NCBI GenBank assembly: GCA_013396915.1
Contig: VWZL01000904.1
Location: 67,245-131,244 of the forward strand
Origin: Stercorarius parasiticus
Lineage: Eukaryota > Chordata > Aves > Charadriiformes > Stercorariidae
Reading direction: 5' to 3'
Length of the DNA: 64,000 bases
Shown: positions 12,048 through 25,000 of the stretch, in pieces
Numbering within the stretch: position 1 is the stretch's first letter
Layout of the letters: the number at the start of each line of letters is the position of its first letter
The notes under the pieces: generated by a model
The model's input: only the letters and a program-made list of their open reading frames with translations
What the model was told of the DNA's origin: nothing
Databases searched by the model: none
Position numbers and translations under genes: made by a program

Positions 12048-12874
12048 TGAGATGGTTTCCCTTTGTTCTCTTTGACCTCTTCTCAAATATCATTCCTTTA
12101 CTCATGTCACAGAAACTTTGTGGAGTTAACCTGCAAAGTTGGTAAGATGGAGAATTATTTCTAAGCACACTTGCCTGAGCTTAATTACTTTTCCTTGGCA
12201 GTACCTCTAAATCTCCTTCCTGTGCTAAACTTCCTTCCTTTGTTGTCAGTGGCTTGATCTTCATAACCTTCAAAAAAAAAAAAAAAAAAAAAAGATACTT
12301 CAAAGTACCGCTGACCTTCTTTGACTATCGACTGATTATGCTGTTCTTTCCAGAAAAACGTGTCACCCAAGAGCCAGCAGATGGTAATCTTTGGTTGCAA
12401 CCAGGTTGATTCTCTCGTGTTTACATGGACATAAACTGTAAATAATCCCAATGAAGTCAGTGAGTGCATTGGTATATATCTGAAATGAGAATCAGACCTC
12501 ATATGCTTTTATCTCCATATATTGTTAAAAGCTTCCAACAGGCCCACTACAGTACAAATTCTACATATGGCAGCTTTAATACCCATGGGCTGGGCACAGT
12601 GCTTACTTATAAAAGTTAACTGGAATTAAGTGTCTAAATAAGGGCAAGTTCTTGGAAGATCAGATACAGTTTTCCATTGCTTCACTTCTGTTATCACTAT
12701 TGTGAAGCAACACTGTGGTCGCTATCAATTGTAAAAAGGTACAGCTTTTATAGATGAAATGCTCAGAATGGGAGAAACGCTTGGCAGCATGCTGACCATT
12801 TTAGTTTCTTATTGCAGTGCTCTGTGATATATTTATAACATGTTAGCCCTCCACACACACATAAATATAACACA
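12048..12874. other. Non-coding stretch
   Basis: AT-rich sequence containing the A22 run described separately. The minus-strand frame at 12185-12502 runs through that run (as a poly-Phe stretch) and has no recognisable domain. Confidence 0.5.
12272..12293 (+). repeat. A22 homopolymer
   Basis: An uninterrupted run of 22 A on the plus strand. It could be the tail of a retroposed RNA, but I see no AATAAA just before it, no recognisable transcript upstream and no flanking duplication, so a simple homopolymer is the safer reading. Confidence 0.9.
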
Positions 12875-13340
12875 TTTGTCCAGAGGAGGGCCACAAAGAT
12901 GATCAGAGGGCTGGAGCACCTCTCCTATGAAGACAGGCTGAGAGAGTTGGGGTTGTTCAGCCTGGAGAAGAGAAGGCTCCAGGAAGACCCTATAGCCCCT
13001 TCCAGTACCTAAAGGGGCTACAGGAGAGATGGGGAGGGACTCTTTATCAGGGACTGTAGTGATAGAACAAGGGGTAACCGTTTTAAACTGAAAGAAAGGA
13101 GATTTAGGTTAGATATTAGGATGAAATGCTTTACTGTGAGGGTGGTGAGACACTGGAACAGGTTGCCCAGAGAAGCTGTGGATGCCCCTTCCCTGGAAGT
13201 GTTCAAGGCCAGGCTGGATGGGGCTTTGAGCGACTTGGTCTAGTGGGAGGTGTCCCTGCCCATGGCAGGGGGGTTGGAACTAGATGATCTTTAAGGTCCC
13301 TTCCAATCCAAACCATTCTATGATTCTATGATTCTATAAT
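12875..13340 (+). mobile_element. CR1 LINE 3' end, sense, 5'-truncated
   Basis: Starts abruptly at TTTGTCCAGAGGAGGGCCAC and runs to the ATTCTATGATTCTATAATTG end near 13340. It contains the same ORF2 C-terminal region as the copy at 472-993 (GATCAGAGGGCTGGAGCACC, TTCAGCCTGGAGAAGAGAAG), but the frame is interrupted: the run around 12985-13020 has lost bases compared with the other copy. The 3' UTR block GTGGGAGGTGTCCCTGCCCA is shared almost exactly with the first copy, so both probably belong to one subfamily. Confidence 0.94.
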
Positions 13341-15430
13341 TGCACTATTCATATACACATAATCTACCTTACATATAAGCTGCACACGTGTTCTGTGCTG
13401 GCCTAGAAAACTTGAAATGCAGCCACACACGCAGTCACTTAATACTTACTACATGGGCAGAAATCATCCTTCCTCCCATTTGTTAAAATGGGGAAAATTA
13501 TTTGATCGGAACTTTCCCTACTGGTGCATGTGCACAAGTGTATACACACATACAGAAGCATGCGCACAAAGACACACAAACACATGCATCCTTTACAAGG
13601 ATTCTGTTATTGACCTAAGTGAGAGTAATATTTCACCTGTGTGAAGGTAAACTGATGGCAGACAAGAAATAAATTACAGTTTCTTGCCCTTTGACTACCT
13701 TACCTATGCCTATGTCAACGTACCTCTCTTGGGAATGCCTGCAACACAGAGAACCTGCGGGCTACCTGAAAGATGGCTGAAAGTGTTTTAAATCAGCCTC
13801 CAAGGCAAACATTTCCACTTTCTTCAATATGGCAGAACTTCAACATTTAAATAACATTGTATTTCTGCCCAACAGGTATAATAACTTCTTTTCCTTGTAC
13901 CCCCAACCCTGTCATGAACTTCATTGCGCTTGCTACTAGGTAACTTTGTTTGAATCTTTGTCTTTAAAGCAGACATTGTAATGCATGAGACTCTATACTA
14001 CGAAGACTTCAGTAGGTACTTGATCGTTAAATGGTTTGAGATTTGCAGTATTAAAATGTCACTATTTCACACTTTAAGAAGTAGATTTCATGTCCAAATT
14101 TAACAAACTAATTCTTCAGAGGACGACTGAACTGGTATACTATTTTTGAATTTGATACTCAGTGACTGCTGCAGCAGAAACAATTAAAATGAGCCTGCTG
14201 GAGCAATTAAATGTCAAGAAATGAACAACTGTAATCCCTAAAACTTTTAAACATCAAACATGCATTTATTGTTACATCTCACAGCATATTTATCAATATT
14301 TAAACATAAACTATTTCCAATTCTTTTCATAACATCTCCTTTTTGAAATGCAGTTGGAATCTCTCATATTCATAAACAAATAGACATCCTCAAATCTTCT
14401 TAATTTTAAGGTACTGTGGATTTTCTCTATGGTTTGAAAGTGAAAGTAGGTGTGTCAGGCAACATTTTTAAGCTTCCACCTAATCTGAATTAGGGCTATA
14501 AAAACCTGGGTGTGCCAATTCTAATTGTTCCTTCATGATGAAAGGAGATTCCTATGGAAGTGAGAAGTACGTGGCTACATTTGGGTATGTTTGGATGTAA
14601 CCTTTCACTGGGCAGGAAGACACAGGAGCAGTAGTTGGCCTAGGTATAATGTGTGATCCATAATGCCATCTGTATTGAATGGTGATGGTGAACATGGTTA
14701 GGAAATACCTTGAATTACAATGTTAACTGTAAGTAATCAGTCATTAGTGTTGCCGATGTTAACATACAATGTTCCAAGAGCTTGCATGTGTTTTCTGAGC
14801 CATTTAAAATGAATATTAAACTAACTATACATTTTCAGTGATGAGAGTATAGTGCTTGGCAGACTGAATACTGGTAAGTTTACCCGTCATGATTTGAGTT
14901 TTTCGAAAGAGTCAAAATGCAATTATTGCAATGAGCGACTCTGCCTTCTCTCTGACATTCTGTTAATTGTGATAAATCCATGGAATTTAATTTAAAATTG
15001 TGATAAAAGGAAAAAATTCAGTTTCCGGTTGTGGTGTAGCTGGGTGTGAGGGCTGTGCCTGTGGGCGCACCTGGCACACTTAGGCATCATTTGCCCGGGT
15101 GGCCCAACAACTCCTCAGCTAGTCCCTGCACTGGGGAGACAAATGGTTCAATGGGCATATTTAATACAAATACTGACTTGAGAGAAGCTGATTGACTGAA
15201 CTCCACAACAAAGCACTTGACTGACCCTTACAGGAACTCTCCAGGTGGGAATTTTGGACAGCCACTTTCCCCAGGCAGCTCCTGCTGGGCTTAGTCCAAT
15301 TACTAGGCACTATTTTTGTGCTTAAGATGTGCTGATTAACTCCCTGGGTGGAGAAACTGGCAGTCTCAGGGACTCCCCCAGGCAGTTTCTGCCACAGAAT
15401 TGACCAAACTTTATATAGATTATTTTAAAT
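13341..15430. other. Non-coding stretch with CA/TG-rich patch
   Basis: Mostly unique-looking AT-rich DNA. Positions 13520-13590 are rich in CACA/TGTG words without a regular period. From about 15025 to 15300 the sequence becomes GC-richer, with CCCAGGCAG words recurring at 15279 and 15379, possibly part of the diverged tandem structure that follows. Confidence 0.45.
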
Positions 15431-15580
15431 AGTCAGTAGCAACTGTTCCTGAAGATGCAGAAATGGTCACGTAAGACACTGTTTTGTGTTTAGCTAAGAT
15501 GGGACATTTTTTACACAGAATTCAAGATAATCAATAGCAATTGTTCACGCATATGCTGGAATAGTCACATAGGACCATGG
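15431..15580. repeat. Diverged tandem duplication, period about 98 bp
   Basis: AGTCAGTAGCAACTGTTC at 15431 is echoed by AATCAATAGCAATTGTTC at 15529. Similarity continues for about 50 bases (GAAATGGTCACGTAAGACA versus GGAATAGTCACATAGGACC). The units have diverged considerably, so the duplication is old. Confidence 0.6.
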
Positions 15581-18500
15581 CCCAGCTGAATTGCAAGAAT
15601 TCACTGGAACAGTTCAAAGAATCTCATTTCATGTAGCTGAAGTTGTTGCTGCAAGGCACATTTGTAACAAATACTCCCATCACCTTCTGGATAATGACTG
15701 ACCATCGCATTCAGTTAATCTGATTACACGTATAAACATGTCCTTATGCAAAAGACTTTAATAAATCAGGATTTTCAAAAATGACCTCTCCATAACTATC
15801 TGTCCAAAACAAAAGGTGGGTCGTTCAGTACACTCCTTTCCATAAACCCTGTGGATAGTGCATATATTCAGAATATTATTTCCCATTAAGGAGTGAACCA
15901 GCCTACAGTCTGAGGTGGTACTTGCAGTGCTTAAAAGCACATTTTCTCACCTTTCACCTGGTGTTTTCTGTTCTGTGTTTTCAGAAGCCACACAGAGTCA
16001 GATCTCAGTGTATCTGCTTACAAATTTTATAATAACTTTCCATGGCTAAGAATATACATACCTAAATGTCTCCTGGCCAACAGAAGAATGAGCAGCAGTC
16101 TTCAAAGGAGTTTTCAATTTCAGTAACATTAGAGCTTTGCAGATAAACCTAAAATATCAGAAAGTGTTGTTTAAAATTAGCAAGAGGAAGCCCTTTAGGA
16201 AAGAGAAGTCTGTATTGGGCTGCAATGCCAGGAAGGCAAATGGCACGAAATCCTGAGATTTGCTGCAAACACCTGCAAACACTACTAATGTAAAAGACTT
16301 TCTTTATTCTTCTCCGTGGCAAATATATCAGGATGGTAGATGCCAAGTGTGGAAGAGTGTACTTAGGAATGGGAATGGACAGAGGGTACATGGGTTACTC
16401 TCTTTAAACAAAGCAGAAGGGAATTCTGACCCAAAGAAGAAATGGGACAGTTCCCCACAAACTCTTGTGAGAAAGTCTGAAACTGAGGGTTTCAAAAGTA
16501 TCATCATCATAGCCAAAGAGTTCATGTATCTGCTAATACTGGGGAAATAAAGGTAAAAGTAATGAAGCTTTGCAAATATTTCAGTTCCTTGATGCTGTCA
16601 ACCTCTGTATGACAACAGGTTTTCTGTTGGTTTTACTGCAGCCATTTTTTTTATTTATTGAGACATGATATATGACTTTGTGTTGCCATTTTACACACCA
16701 AGATTTCACAAAAAAGTACAAATGATTAATCACAGAAATGCCTACCACTTCTGTTTCCTTTTTCAATTTAAAACCAAACAATGATCTTCAAGAATATTTA
16801 AATAAGGTATTGCCAACAGCAGAAGGAAAAATAAGAGGAAAGAAAAGAAAAGAATAACATTTCATTAGAAAATTAGAAGTAATTATTTCAGTGCATTCTG
16901 TTATCTTCTTTAACACTGATTGCTCCCCTTCAGATGGTTCACTTAACTTGCTGTTTTAATCACTCATTTTATCAAATTTAATTCATCTAGACATAATCAT
17001 GTAAATTATAAGCAGTAAATCAGGTAACAAGTAATAATGACAGATAATGCAGTTACTTCATCTTATTCTCCATGCAATACAATGATATGGCTTTATCAGA
17101 GAAGAAAAAGAGAAAGATTACCTGATTTGTCAGTGGTCTGTTTATACATATACAAAGCAGGAGCCTGGGGTTTGAGTCCCAAATTTGGTTCTTCCTCTAT
17201 AAACCAACAGAGTCTGGAAGAACTGGCTTCAGAATCCTGAGACTGGAAACAAAGATTGATCAACATCTGTACACAAGAACTGGGGCTTATTTTGTTACCC
17301 AAGAGTCATTTGTTCTAGGGAGCTGCAATAACTGTAACTCTGAATTTCTTTGCTCTAGACTTTGCTCAGCTGTGCACCTGCAAAAAGTCAGAAGAGTGAG
17401 TGCAGGATTGCATTTCTGTGAGTGTGCACATGCCGGAGTACACATAAGCATAACCAGAACAAAGGTAAGAAAAAGGTCTGTGAGTTTTAAGGTGCTACGC
17501 TAAACTTGGTGGCTTCTTTAAGAAAATATTTTTGTCCATCAAATGCCTAAAGGAACTTCAACCAGCTATTTCAGCAGTCCCAGTGACTGGACTTAAGAAC
17601 TAGTCCTGAGGAGCCTGTTCTCCCACTATCTTGAAGATGTACCTCTCCATTTGTGAATACTCAGGCATGTGATATACCAATCCTGGACCATTCCATGCAC
17701 AGAAATTCAAGTATTTGAAAGTCTATTGAAAATAAATACAAAAGGAAGACTGGCAGACCCAAAGCAAATGTGTCTTTTAAGATCTGAGACACAACTCTGC
17801 AGCTAATATTTTTATTTTTAAATGTACAGAATTTGCACATCTGTATTACCTATATTTTGCAGTGAACAGCAGAATTGTTCAGGATGATCAGTTCATACCT
17901 GTCTGCCTCTGTTTTCCAACCACATGATGACGTACAATAGTTGTATGAGGCATAAAAATGTCACTTCTGAATAAATGTTTTTAGAAAACAAGCAGTGAAA
18001 AACAGGCAAAGAAAATTATTGTGACAGTGCAAAACAAAACCAATAGTAGCATCTAGAAAACAATGTTGATAATTATCCACTTTAAGAGAACATTATGTTT
18101 AACTGAAATAGCAGTCACTTAGTCTTACCATTATATTCAGTTCACATATGCACAATACATAGGAATATCTGTTTGAAGAATGAAAAAGGCCAGGTACAAG
18201 TTTTCAGAACAAAACAGCTTCAATTTTCTTCACAGAAGCTGGTCAAGTATATTTGAACTTTTTCAGTAAAATTTTTCACCAAACTTTATTAAAAAAACTT
18301 CAACTATGACTAATTTTCTGCTTTGTTCAGTGAATTAACTGTTTTTTAAATACACACAGAACTTTATAATTTAAAATTTACTTTGGTGTTTAGAATGCAA
18401 GCTAAGAAAGGGTAAGATAGTTCTAAGTTTCTAAAAACAAGCACAAGTTTAGAAAGTCACTTTTCATTTTTCTACCCCATCAGACATTACATTTTCCTCT

Positions 18501-19359
18501 TTACTTTCCCAGTCTAGCCTCATATGTATAGCATATCTCTACACAATTCTTACTCATAAATTTTCATTTCAATACCGCTAGCAGCAGGAATGCCCACACA
18601 AAGCCCCCAGATGCTGGCTCGAGAATATTTTGCCCAAATAGCCTAAAAATTTTCTCTGCCTTGTAACTCCTGACACACCCTGATAATCACGAGAAAATTT
18701 GCTGGTGAAATTCCAGGAGACTTCACTGCACACAGCAGAGAGATGTTTAATGCCTTTTAGGGCTGTCAGAAATATTCACCAGAGCATATTTCAGCCCAGT
18801 TCTTGAAATCATTTCATGTCTGTGGTTCTGAGCCTCACTTGCTGGGAAAAATCTGTGGGTGCTTTGATAAAGCTTTAGTAACATCACTCTTCTGATGATG
18901 AAAGAGTGGAACAGGATTCCTGGGCCTAAGTGTCTTTTTATGCAGCTGTTTCTATGAACAAAAGATCTGAATTTCAAGGTCAGCTCCAGCAAGTCCCTAC
19001 ACAGCCCTTAGATGATACAACTTCTGCTCCTACCGTCTGTTACTATCTCGGGTGTCCAAACAACGAACGTGACTGTGAACATGTTTTCTTCTGGTCACTT
19101 TGTTGAAGACTTTTTCAATTAATCCATCTTGTGCTAACATTCAAATGCATGATAAAAATCAGGAAAGGATGTTCAAATCTGTCACAGTAATATAGTGTAT
19201 GCTCCTAAATGACTCCACTAGAAAGCAGCACATCTGTTGAATAAATAGTCTATGTTTTCTGCATACCATTCAATGAGGACAACGCAGAAATCTGTCTTTA
19301 CTTCAGCAGTGTTTGGACTAGGCCCCAGATCTAGACAAGTTGTATAAGCATCCGATATA
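15581..19359. other. Non-coding stretch, nothing recognised
   Basis: AT-rich DNA. Frames at 16149-16550 and 17037-17302 are short, overlap on both strands and carry no motif. A short AAAGA-type purine run lies near 16838-16850. No repeat family was recognised. Confidence 0.5.
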
Positions 19360-20560
19360 CATTCACCATTGATCTCTCTTCACTACGTTCCTCATAAATC
19401 ATTTCCTGTAGTGCCACCTTTTCATCTCATTCAGGGCCATAAACAGAGTACCATCCTTGACTCACATGTTTATTTGGCCCCAAGGCTACATCTAAATACT
19501 TCGTTCTACATAAAAACGTTCAATACAGGTCTCACCCAACCACCTAGTTGAAAGTCTTGCTCAAACTCTCATCATTCTATATTTCTGTTATTGTAGTACC
19601 TATTTCTTTGATCTCAATGAATGCAGTTTTTTGCTGCTCATGTCCATTGAGATTAGCACTGCAAAAATCAAATATCAACCTAAGCCTTCTGCCCTTTCAC
19701 CCCTCTGTTTCTCCACTAGTATGTTCTTCTCTTCAAACTCAGACACAATTTAGTCATCTCCATTTTCAAGGTCATTCTCCACCCCGCTTTCTTGACACCA
19801 TCAAAATGCATTTGCTGGTTTCCTTGTGACCCACTAGCCACTCAGTCACAACTGCCTCTTAACTTTTACACCCAGGAACTGTCTTTCTTCCTTATTGACC
19901 TTCATGCTTGAGAAGACCTTCCAATAACTGTCTTCAAATCTACTTCATTGCTGTCCTTCAAACTGCCCCTTAAATCCTCCTGTGACATTTAGAAACACCT
20001 GACATGAGTTAAGCCCGTTTAACACCTTCAGTTACTGCTGTCTAAACTTTTCCCTGTGTTCTCCTTTTGTCTGTATCATATGTTGTCTTTTGTTTTAACT
20101 TCAGATTGCAAATACTCTCGCACAGACACATTTTTCTTCTGTGTCTTCCCGTCTCTTCAGACTTTGCCATTCTATCAATGACTGTGAACTAAAGTAATAG
20201 AAGTAAAAATTATTGGTAACAGATCATGTCAGTTGCTGCAGACAACGCATACTAAATCTGAAACTTCCTCATAAAGGAAAGCTTTATTTTCATATTCCTT
20301 TTACATGTCTCTCTCTAATTTCTCTCCATAGATTTTCTCTGTCACGTTTTTGCCTACTTTCATTTAGGGAATTCTCTTCCTGTATCTCTTCCACCATTAT
20401 TGCCTTGTGGTTGTTTCCTCATCTCTCACAAACCAGTCTTAATTTACGTCTCCATTACATTTACATTCCTCCTCCTTTCTCTCTCTTCTATGCCTCTCTT
20501 TCTCCCTCTCCCTCTTTTCTTCCATTTCCAATTCTTTTGGAAGATTCGACAGCTGCGTCT
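19360..20560. other. Pyrimidine-biased 1.2 kb segment, possibly a decayed ancient repeat
   Basis: The plus strand is persistently rich in C and T for about 1.2 kb, ending in dense CTCTCT/CCCTCTCC runs (20466-20530). The bias keeps several plus-strand frames open (19369-19551, 19548-19829, 20213-20566) without recognisable domains. Phrases such as GACCTTCATGCTTGAGAAGA and GTTTTAACTTCAGATTGCAA (about 19900-20110) remind me of an ancient amniote interspersed repeat that ends in an AGATTGTAAGCTC-type tail. I cannot confirm that family. Confidence 0.4.
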
Positions 20561-21639
20561 GCGTAAACGGAAACTAACTTAAGTTATTCTTGACCTTAAT
20601 ACAAAAGCAGACATTCAGGAATAAATAAGCTATTTTTGCAATGCCTGTTTCAGTAAATGGTCTGCAGCACATGTACTGGGATCCAGTTTCTGTGCCAGTC
20701 TCACCAGGTCAAAATGTAGACTGTCTCATCTTGCAGCTTTTGGTCTCCAAAGAGTCAAGTATGGAAAAGCAGAAACAATTGCATGCTGGTAAGTACGCTA
20801 TAAAACAAGCGTACGAGAAGGGGGAACCAATCGCTTCAAGTCTATTTCTTTTTGCGGGTGTGGAGTTACCATGGTATTACAAAAGGTGCAGCACTGTATT
20901 TTTCTGAGAGTTAGTGTGTTTAGACAGATGTAGGATACTTCATGAGAGCACATCCTTCCCCATTTATTTTCCTAGTTTTGTTTCAGACTAAATTTATTTA
21001 TTTCAGTAGAAGCAAACTGGGCAGACTTAGTTAGAAATACTTTTTTTCCCTCTGGGAAAAAAAAGTACTCTTTTTCTGTCAAAGATTAAAAACAATATAT
21101 TTTTTCTACAGTATTATTTACAATAAACTAGAAGCCTCTAATATTTTGCAAAGATAAACTTTAAGGTGATCATAGGATGCTTCTTTCTTCCAGATTGCTC
21201 AGAATTCAGTAGCTAGCTGACATTCTTAACTTCATTTAGTTAAAAACACTACTCCTATTGAAAAAGCCACTTCAACAGATTTTTTTTAAATCTAATAAAG
21301 GTATCAAGCTATCAGATCAGATGAAGAATCAGGCTATACAATGTTTTTCCTGCTCATGAATTTTTTTTCAGTTTTACCTGGAAGAATTTGCAATCACAGT
21401 TATAATACATGATCAGAAGGCCCCTTGTGGGGGGATACTGAGGGCTGAGAGACAAGCATTGGAGCATGTGAAGAAGCTAAGAAAGTGCTAGTGGAGGAGT
21501 GTTTAATGGAAACAGCACAAGAAATCTATAGAAAATCAGTCTTTTTTAACGTTGCTGCCCACAGAGGATTTTTTTCTTTCTGTAATACCATCTGCTGTGG
21601 TCTGTAGGGGGCTTGAGCTCTGACAGATGACTGCTGGTA
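20561..21639. other. Non-coding stretch, nothing recognised
   Basis: AT-rich DNA with several T-runs (for example 21041-21048 and 21361-21369). An 88-codon frame at 20641-20907 shows no known domain. Confidence 0.5.
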
Positions 21640-22090
21640 ACTCACTGTGGTGGTTTAAAACATTATCACCCTCAGCTGTTTGTTTCCTTGCCTCTATTGA
21701 AAGCTACCACTCCCACAGCAAAGGCATTAAAAAGCAGTGTGTTCCCACATCAGCCACTCCAATGCACAGGGCTTCTAACAGCCTGAACTGCCTCTGAATG
21801 GGTGCTGAAACCCTGGTTTGCAAACTGGACCAGCTAAGGCAAGCGGGCTGCGTCCTGGCAGCCAGTGCGGCTGCTGTGACAGCCTCTAGCACTGCCCAGG
21901 ACCATCGTGTCCTGAACCACTACAACTCCTTGCTCAGCAAACGTGATTCAGAGCCCGTAGACCGCAACCACCACAACAGAAGTTGCTCTGTGGTCAAGGT
22001 GCTTGTTACACTGGTTGCTGTGTATTTTGTCACAGTATACTCCCATATAAACCAGTACAAAATAAGAAAAAGGAAAGTGACATAAAATGT
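21640..22090. other. GC-richer block beginning with an LTR-like TGTGGTGGTTTAAA
   Basis: A moderately GC-rich block starting at CTCACTGTGGTGGTTTAAAA (21641-21660), whose TGTGGTGGTTTAA start recalls the 5' end of some avian ERV LTRs. A 95-codon frame (21798-22085) ends with a hydrophobic stretch (VLVTLVAVYFVTVY) and a basic tail, but it has no recognisable homology and its minus-strand shadow (21704-21892) is also open. I do not recognise the element. Confidence 0.3.
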
Positions 22091-25000
22091 ATTCGGCAGT
22101 GTTCACAGTGCGTGCTGCTGTGTAAAATCAGGACTATGATTACAGAGTGTTATGAGAACATAAAACCAGTGCGGATCACCATAATAATGATGCCGCCTGT
22201 TCTTTAATTGCTCTGCTTTACACTGATTCAGAAAGTGGTTGAATTGGACCCTCATGCTGTGTTGTGAACTTCTGCAAAGTCCGACAGACTTTGTTTTACG
22301 TCAGTTAGCATAGCTGAGACACTCGCTCTGTGGAGAGTCACAGTGTGCCTGAGAGCCTCCAGTGCCACCTGTGGCCCCTGGAGGACATTTCTACTTCCTT
22401 TGGCCTATGTGGTACCACCCCTCCATGGTGCCTGCACAGCTCCCTCCACTCCTTTCTGGCTGCCAGGGAGGATGTGCAGGGAAGCTGGGTGCTCGCTAGG
22501 ATGTTCCAGAGTCTTGCTTTGCAGATTTGCCATTTGCTCCTGGGTAAGCAATGCTGTGTCATTATGTAGCTAACCTTAGAAACACCTGTCTCCAAGCAGG
22601 TTAAGGCAACCGCAACTCAACATAATTTCCAAGGCAAATTACCTGAAGAAAGGAAACGACACCTACTGCATTATTTGATCTGAATAGCACAAATGTAAAA
22701 GATCTTGAATGCTAAAAAGGCTCTCACAACATTTTAAAGGATTGTTGATCTGAAAAGCAAGTTTGGAAAACTTTTTCTTACAAAATAAAGGTTCTCCATC
22801 ACCAGCATGCTGACAGTTTAAGTGAGCTTCCTCTCGTGGCAGTTTATTGCTAGTGGCACTAATGGTTGCTGATCCACCAGTCAATAGGCACAACACGTTT
22901 CTCTTCCGAAGTGGCAGCCACATAAAAGTTCGGCTCATATATGAATTTTTACAGTAAACAGAAAAAAAAATAATTCCCAAACTGCTGTATATCCATCTTA
23001 TGCCTCACTTCAGAAAAGTCAATATACAAAAAAACCTCTAAGCAATATCCAGTACTGGCTATCAATTAATAACCAGAATTAATTTAAAGAGAGTTATTTT
23101 CTTCTGATTTATTTTAAATGAAGTCACTATGAAGAAAATAGCTTGCTAATCAAATAACACTTTCTGTCATCCAGAGGAGAAATAAAAACTGTCTTAATCT
23201 CTACACTGTCTATTGAAAGCTTGAAAATATTTGCCCTTAACTCTCCAGGTGTTTTTGTAGCCCAGCAGTGAACATCTGCATCACAAAATACCTAATTCTT
23301 CATGCTTTTTCTCAAGCCGTGACAGGGCCTTCCCTTAGCTCTAGAGGTCCTATATCTTGCCACAAGTCCTCTGCCCTATTCCGAGTCCAAAGCTGCGGGA
23401 CTCCTGCCCTGCTGACACCGTGGTAAGGTTGCAGCCACGGATGTCCATCATTCCTGCCATGGTCTGACAGCAAACACAGCAGCCCAACTTGATGCTGCCA
23501 AACTCAAGAGTCTGACGAAAATCATATTCTGGTTTGTAGCAAACACACACCACCATCAAGCAAGGGTAAGGGGAATTGGAGCTATTAGTTGTAGATGCTC
23601 ATCTTTTTCTTCTTTGATCATTAGAATAAGTAATACTTTGATATTTGTTATGCTCTCTTGAACCACAAGACATTAAATCATGCATATGATCAGCTGATAA
23701 AGAAATTATGAACAAAATATGTGTTTACGGGGGAACAGAACCTGCTTTTCCTAATTGAAAATCTGCATCATATGCTTCAGTGCTGGAAAATATGTCGTAC
23801 TATCCCTGCTTTCAGTTACTGTGGCAAAAAGCAGAAGCTTTCAAGATAATCTACCACTCGTTAAGGAAAAAAGATAAATAAATCACTCACCCCAGATGAC
23901 TGGGGGAGTCAAATTTTGCAAAGCTGGCTTTAATCTTGAGGCAATCACTTTTCCCCTTTTGACTACTCCATGCTGTCCTAGTTTATGTTGCCCCAGGCCT
24001 CTAGTCCATCTGGCCTATAGGTGAAGCTATCATCACCACCATCTGTCATTTGTGACAATTTTTTAAAAGTTGTGGTATATATAGGAAGAGCGAGAAAAAC
24101 AGACATAAGCAAATTCTGGTTGATCTTTCCTTACTGGAGAATCAAGAATAACATTATTACTGACTCTTCCTCCTTTCTACAAAGAATAAAAAGAAACAAA
24201 TGAGAAACATTGATTCTCCCGTTCTGCAAAGACACATTCTTGAGCATAGTAAATTCATTGTTAAAACACCAGCTTGGAATGGGAAACAAAAATGGCACTT
24301 GCAGTATTTAATTAACTATTTTCTTGGATTGACCTTGTCACCACCAGGAACTCTTGTTTGGTGCCTTCCACAATTTTGCTTTTTCTCTTGTGTATTTTTC
24401 TGCTAGGAGTCTTTCCCAGACATCAATGAGGAGTGACTTAAAATGCATAAATCTGAAATAAAAAAGAAGAAAAGCTGCCACTTCAGTCCCCAGGCTCCTC
24501 ACTTGATATTCTCTAGCCCCCTCTAAGCTGGCCATCAATGCCACTAGTAGTGAAAGTGAGAAGCACAATGTTGCTGATGCTAGCACCTCTGTGTCAATCG
24601 TTGTAATATCCAGTGCCCTTGCGATAAGAAAGTTTCTCCAAGCTGCAAGCCATTAATGCCACCATTAAGTGTCCCCCTCCAAAACCCATTGACAGAAAAA
24701 AGGGAGTGCTCTTCCTATACTCAGTAAAAATAAAAAAAATTCAGGTAATCGCGAGAACACAGAGGTACTTCAAAAATATGATTTAACCCCTTGGGCATCC
24801 AGCATAAGTACAGCACCTGTGAAGAAAAACAAGAACTGGGATTCATCTGAATTTGGGTAATTGCAAAGTACTTGTCAAAAATATTCTGTTGAAATGAGCA
24901 CATTTGAGGTTCTGTTTATGTAAACTCTCCAACGCGTACAGTCAAATCCTGTTTGAAAATGATACAGGAATGGATTTTCTAAGATTTCCAGATTTCATGG

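Noticed and set aside
11775..12086. Lys/Arg-rich 103-codon frame
   Set aside because: The basic run is the complement of the polypyrimidine tract.
12250..12293. Processed retrogene ending in the A22 run
   Set aside because: No polyadenylation signal, parent transcript or target-site duplication visible.
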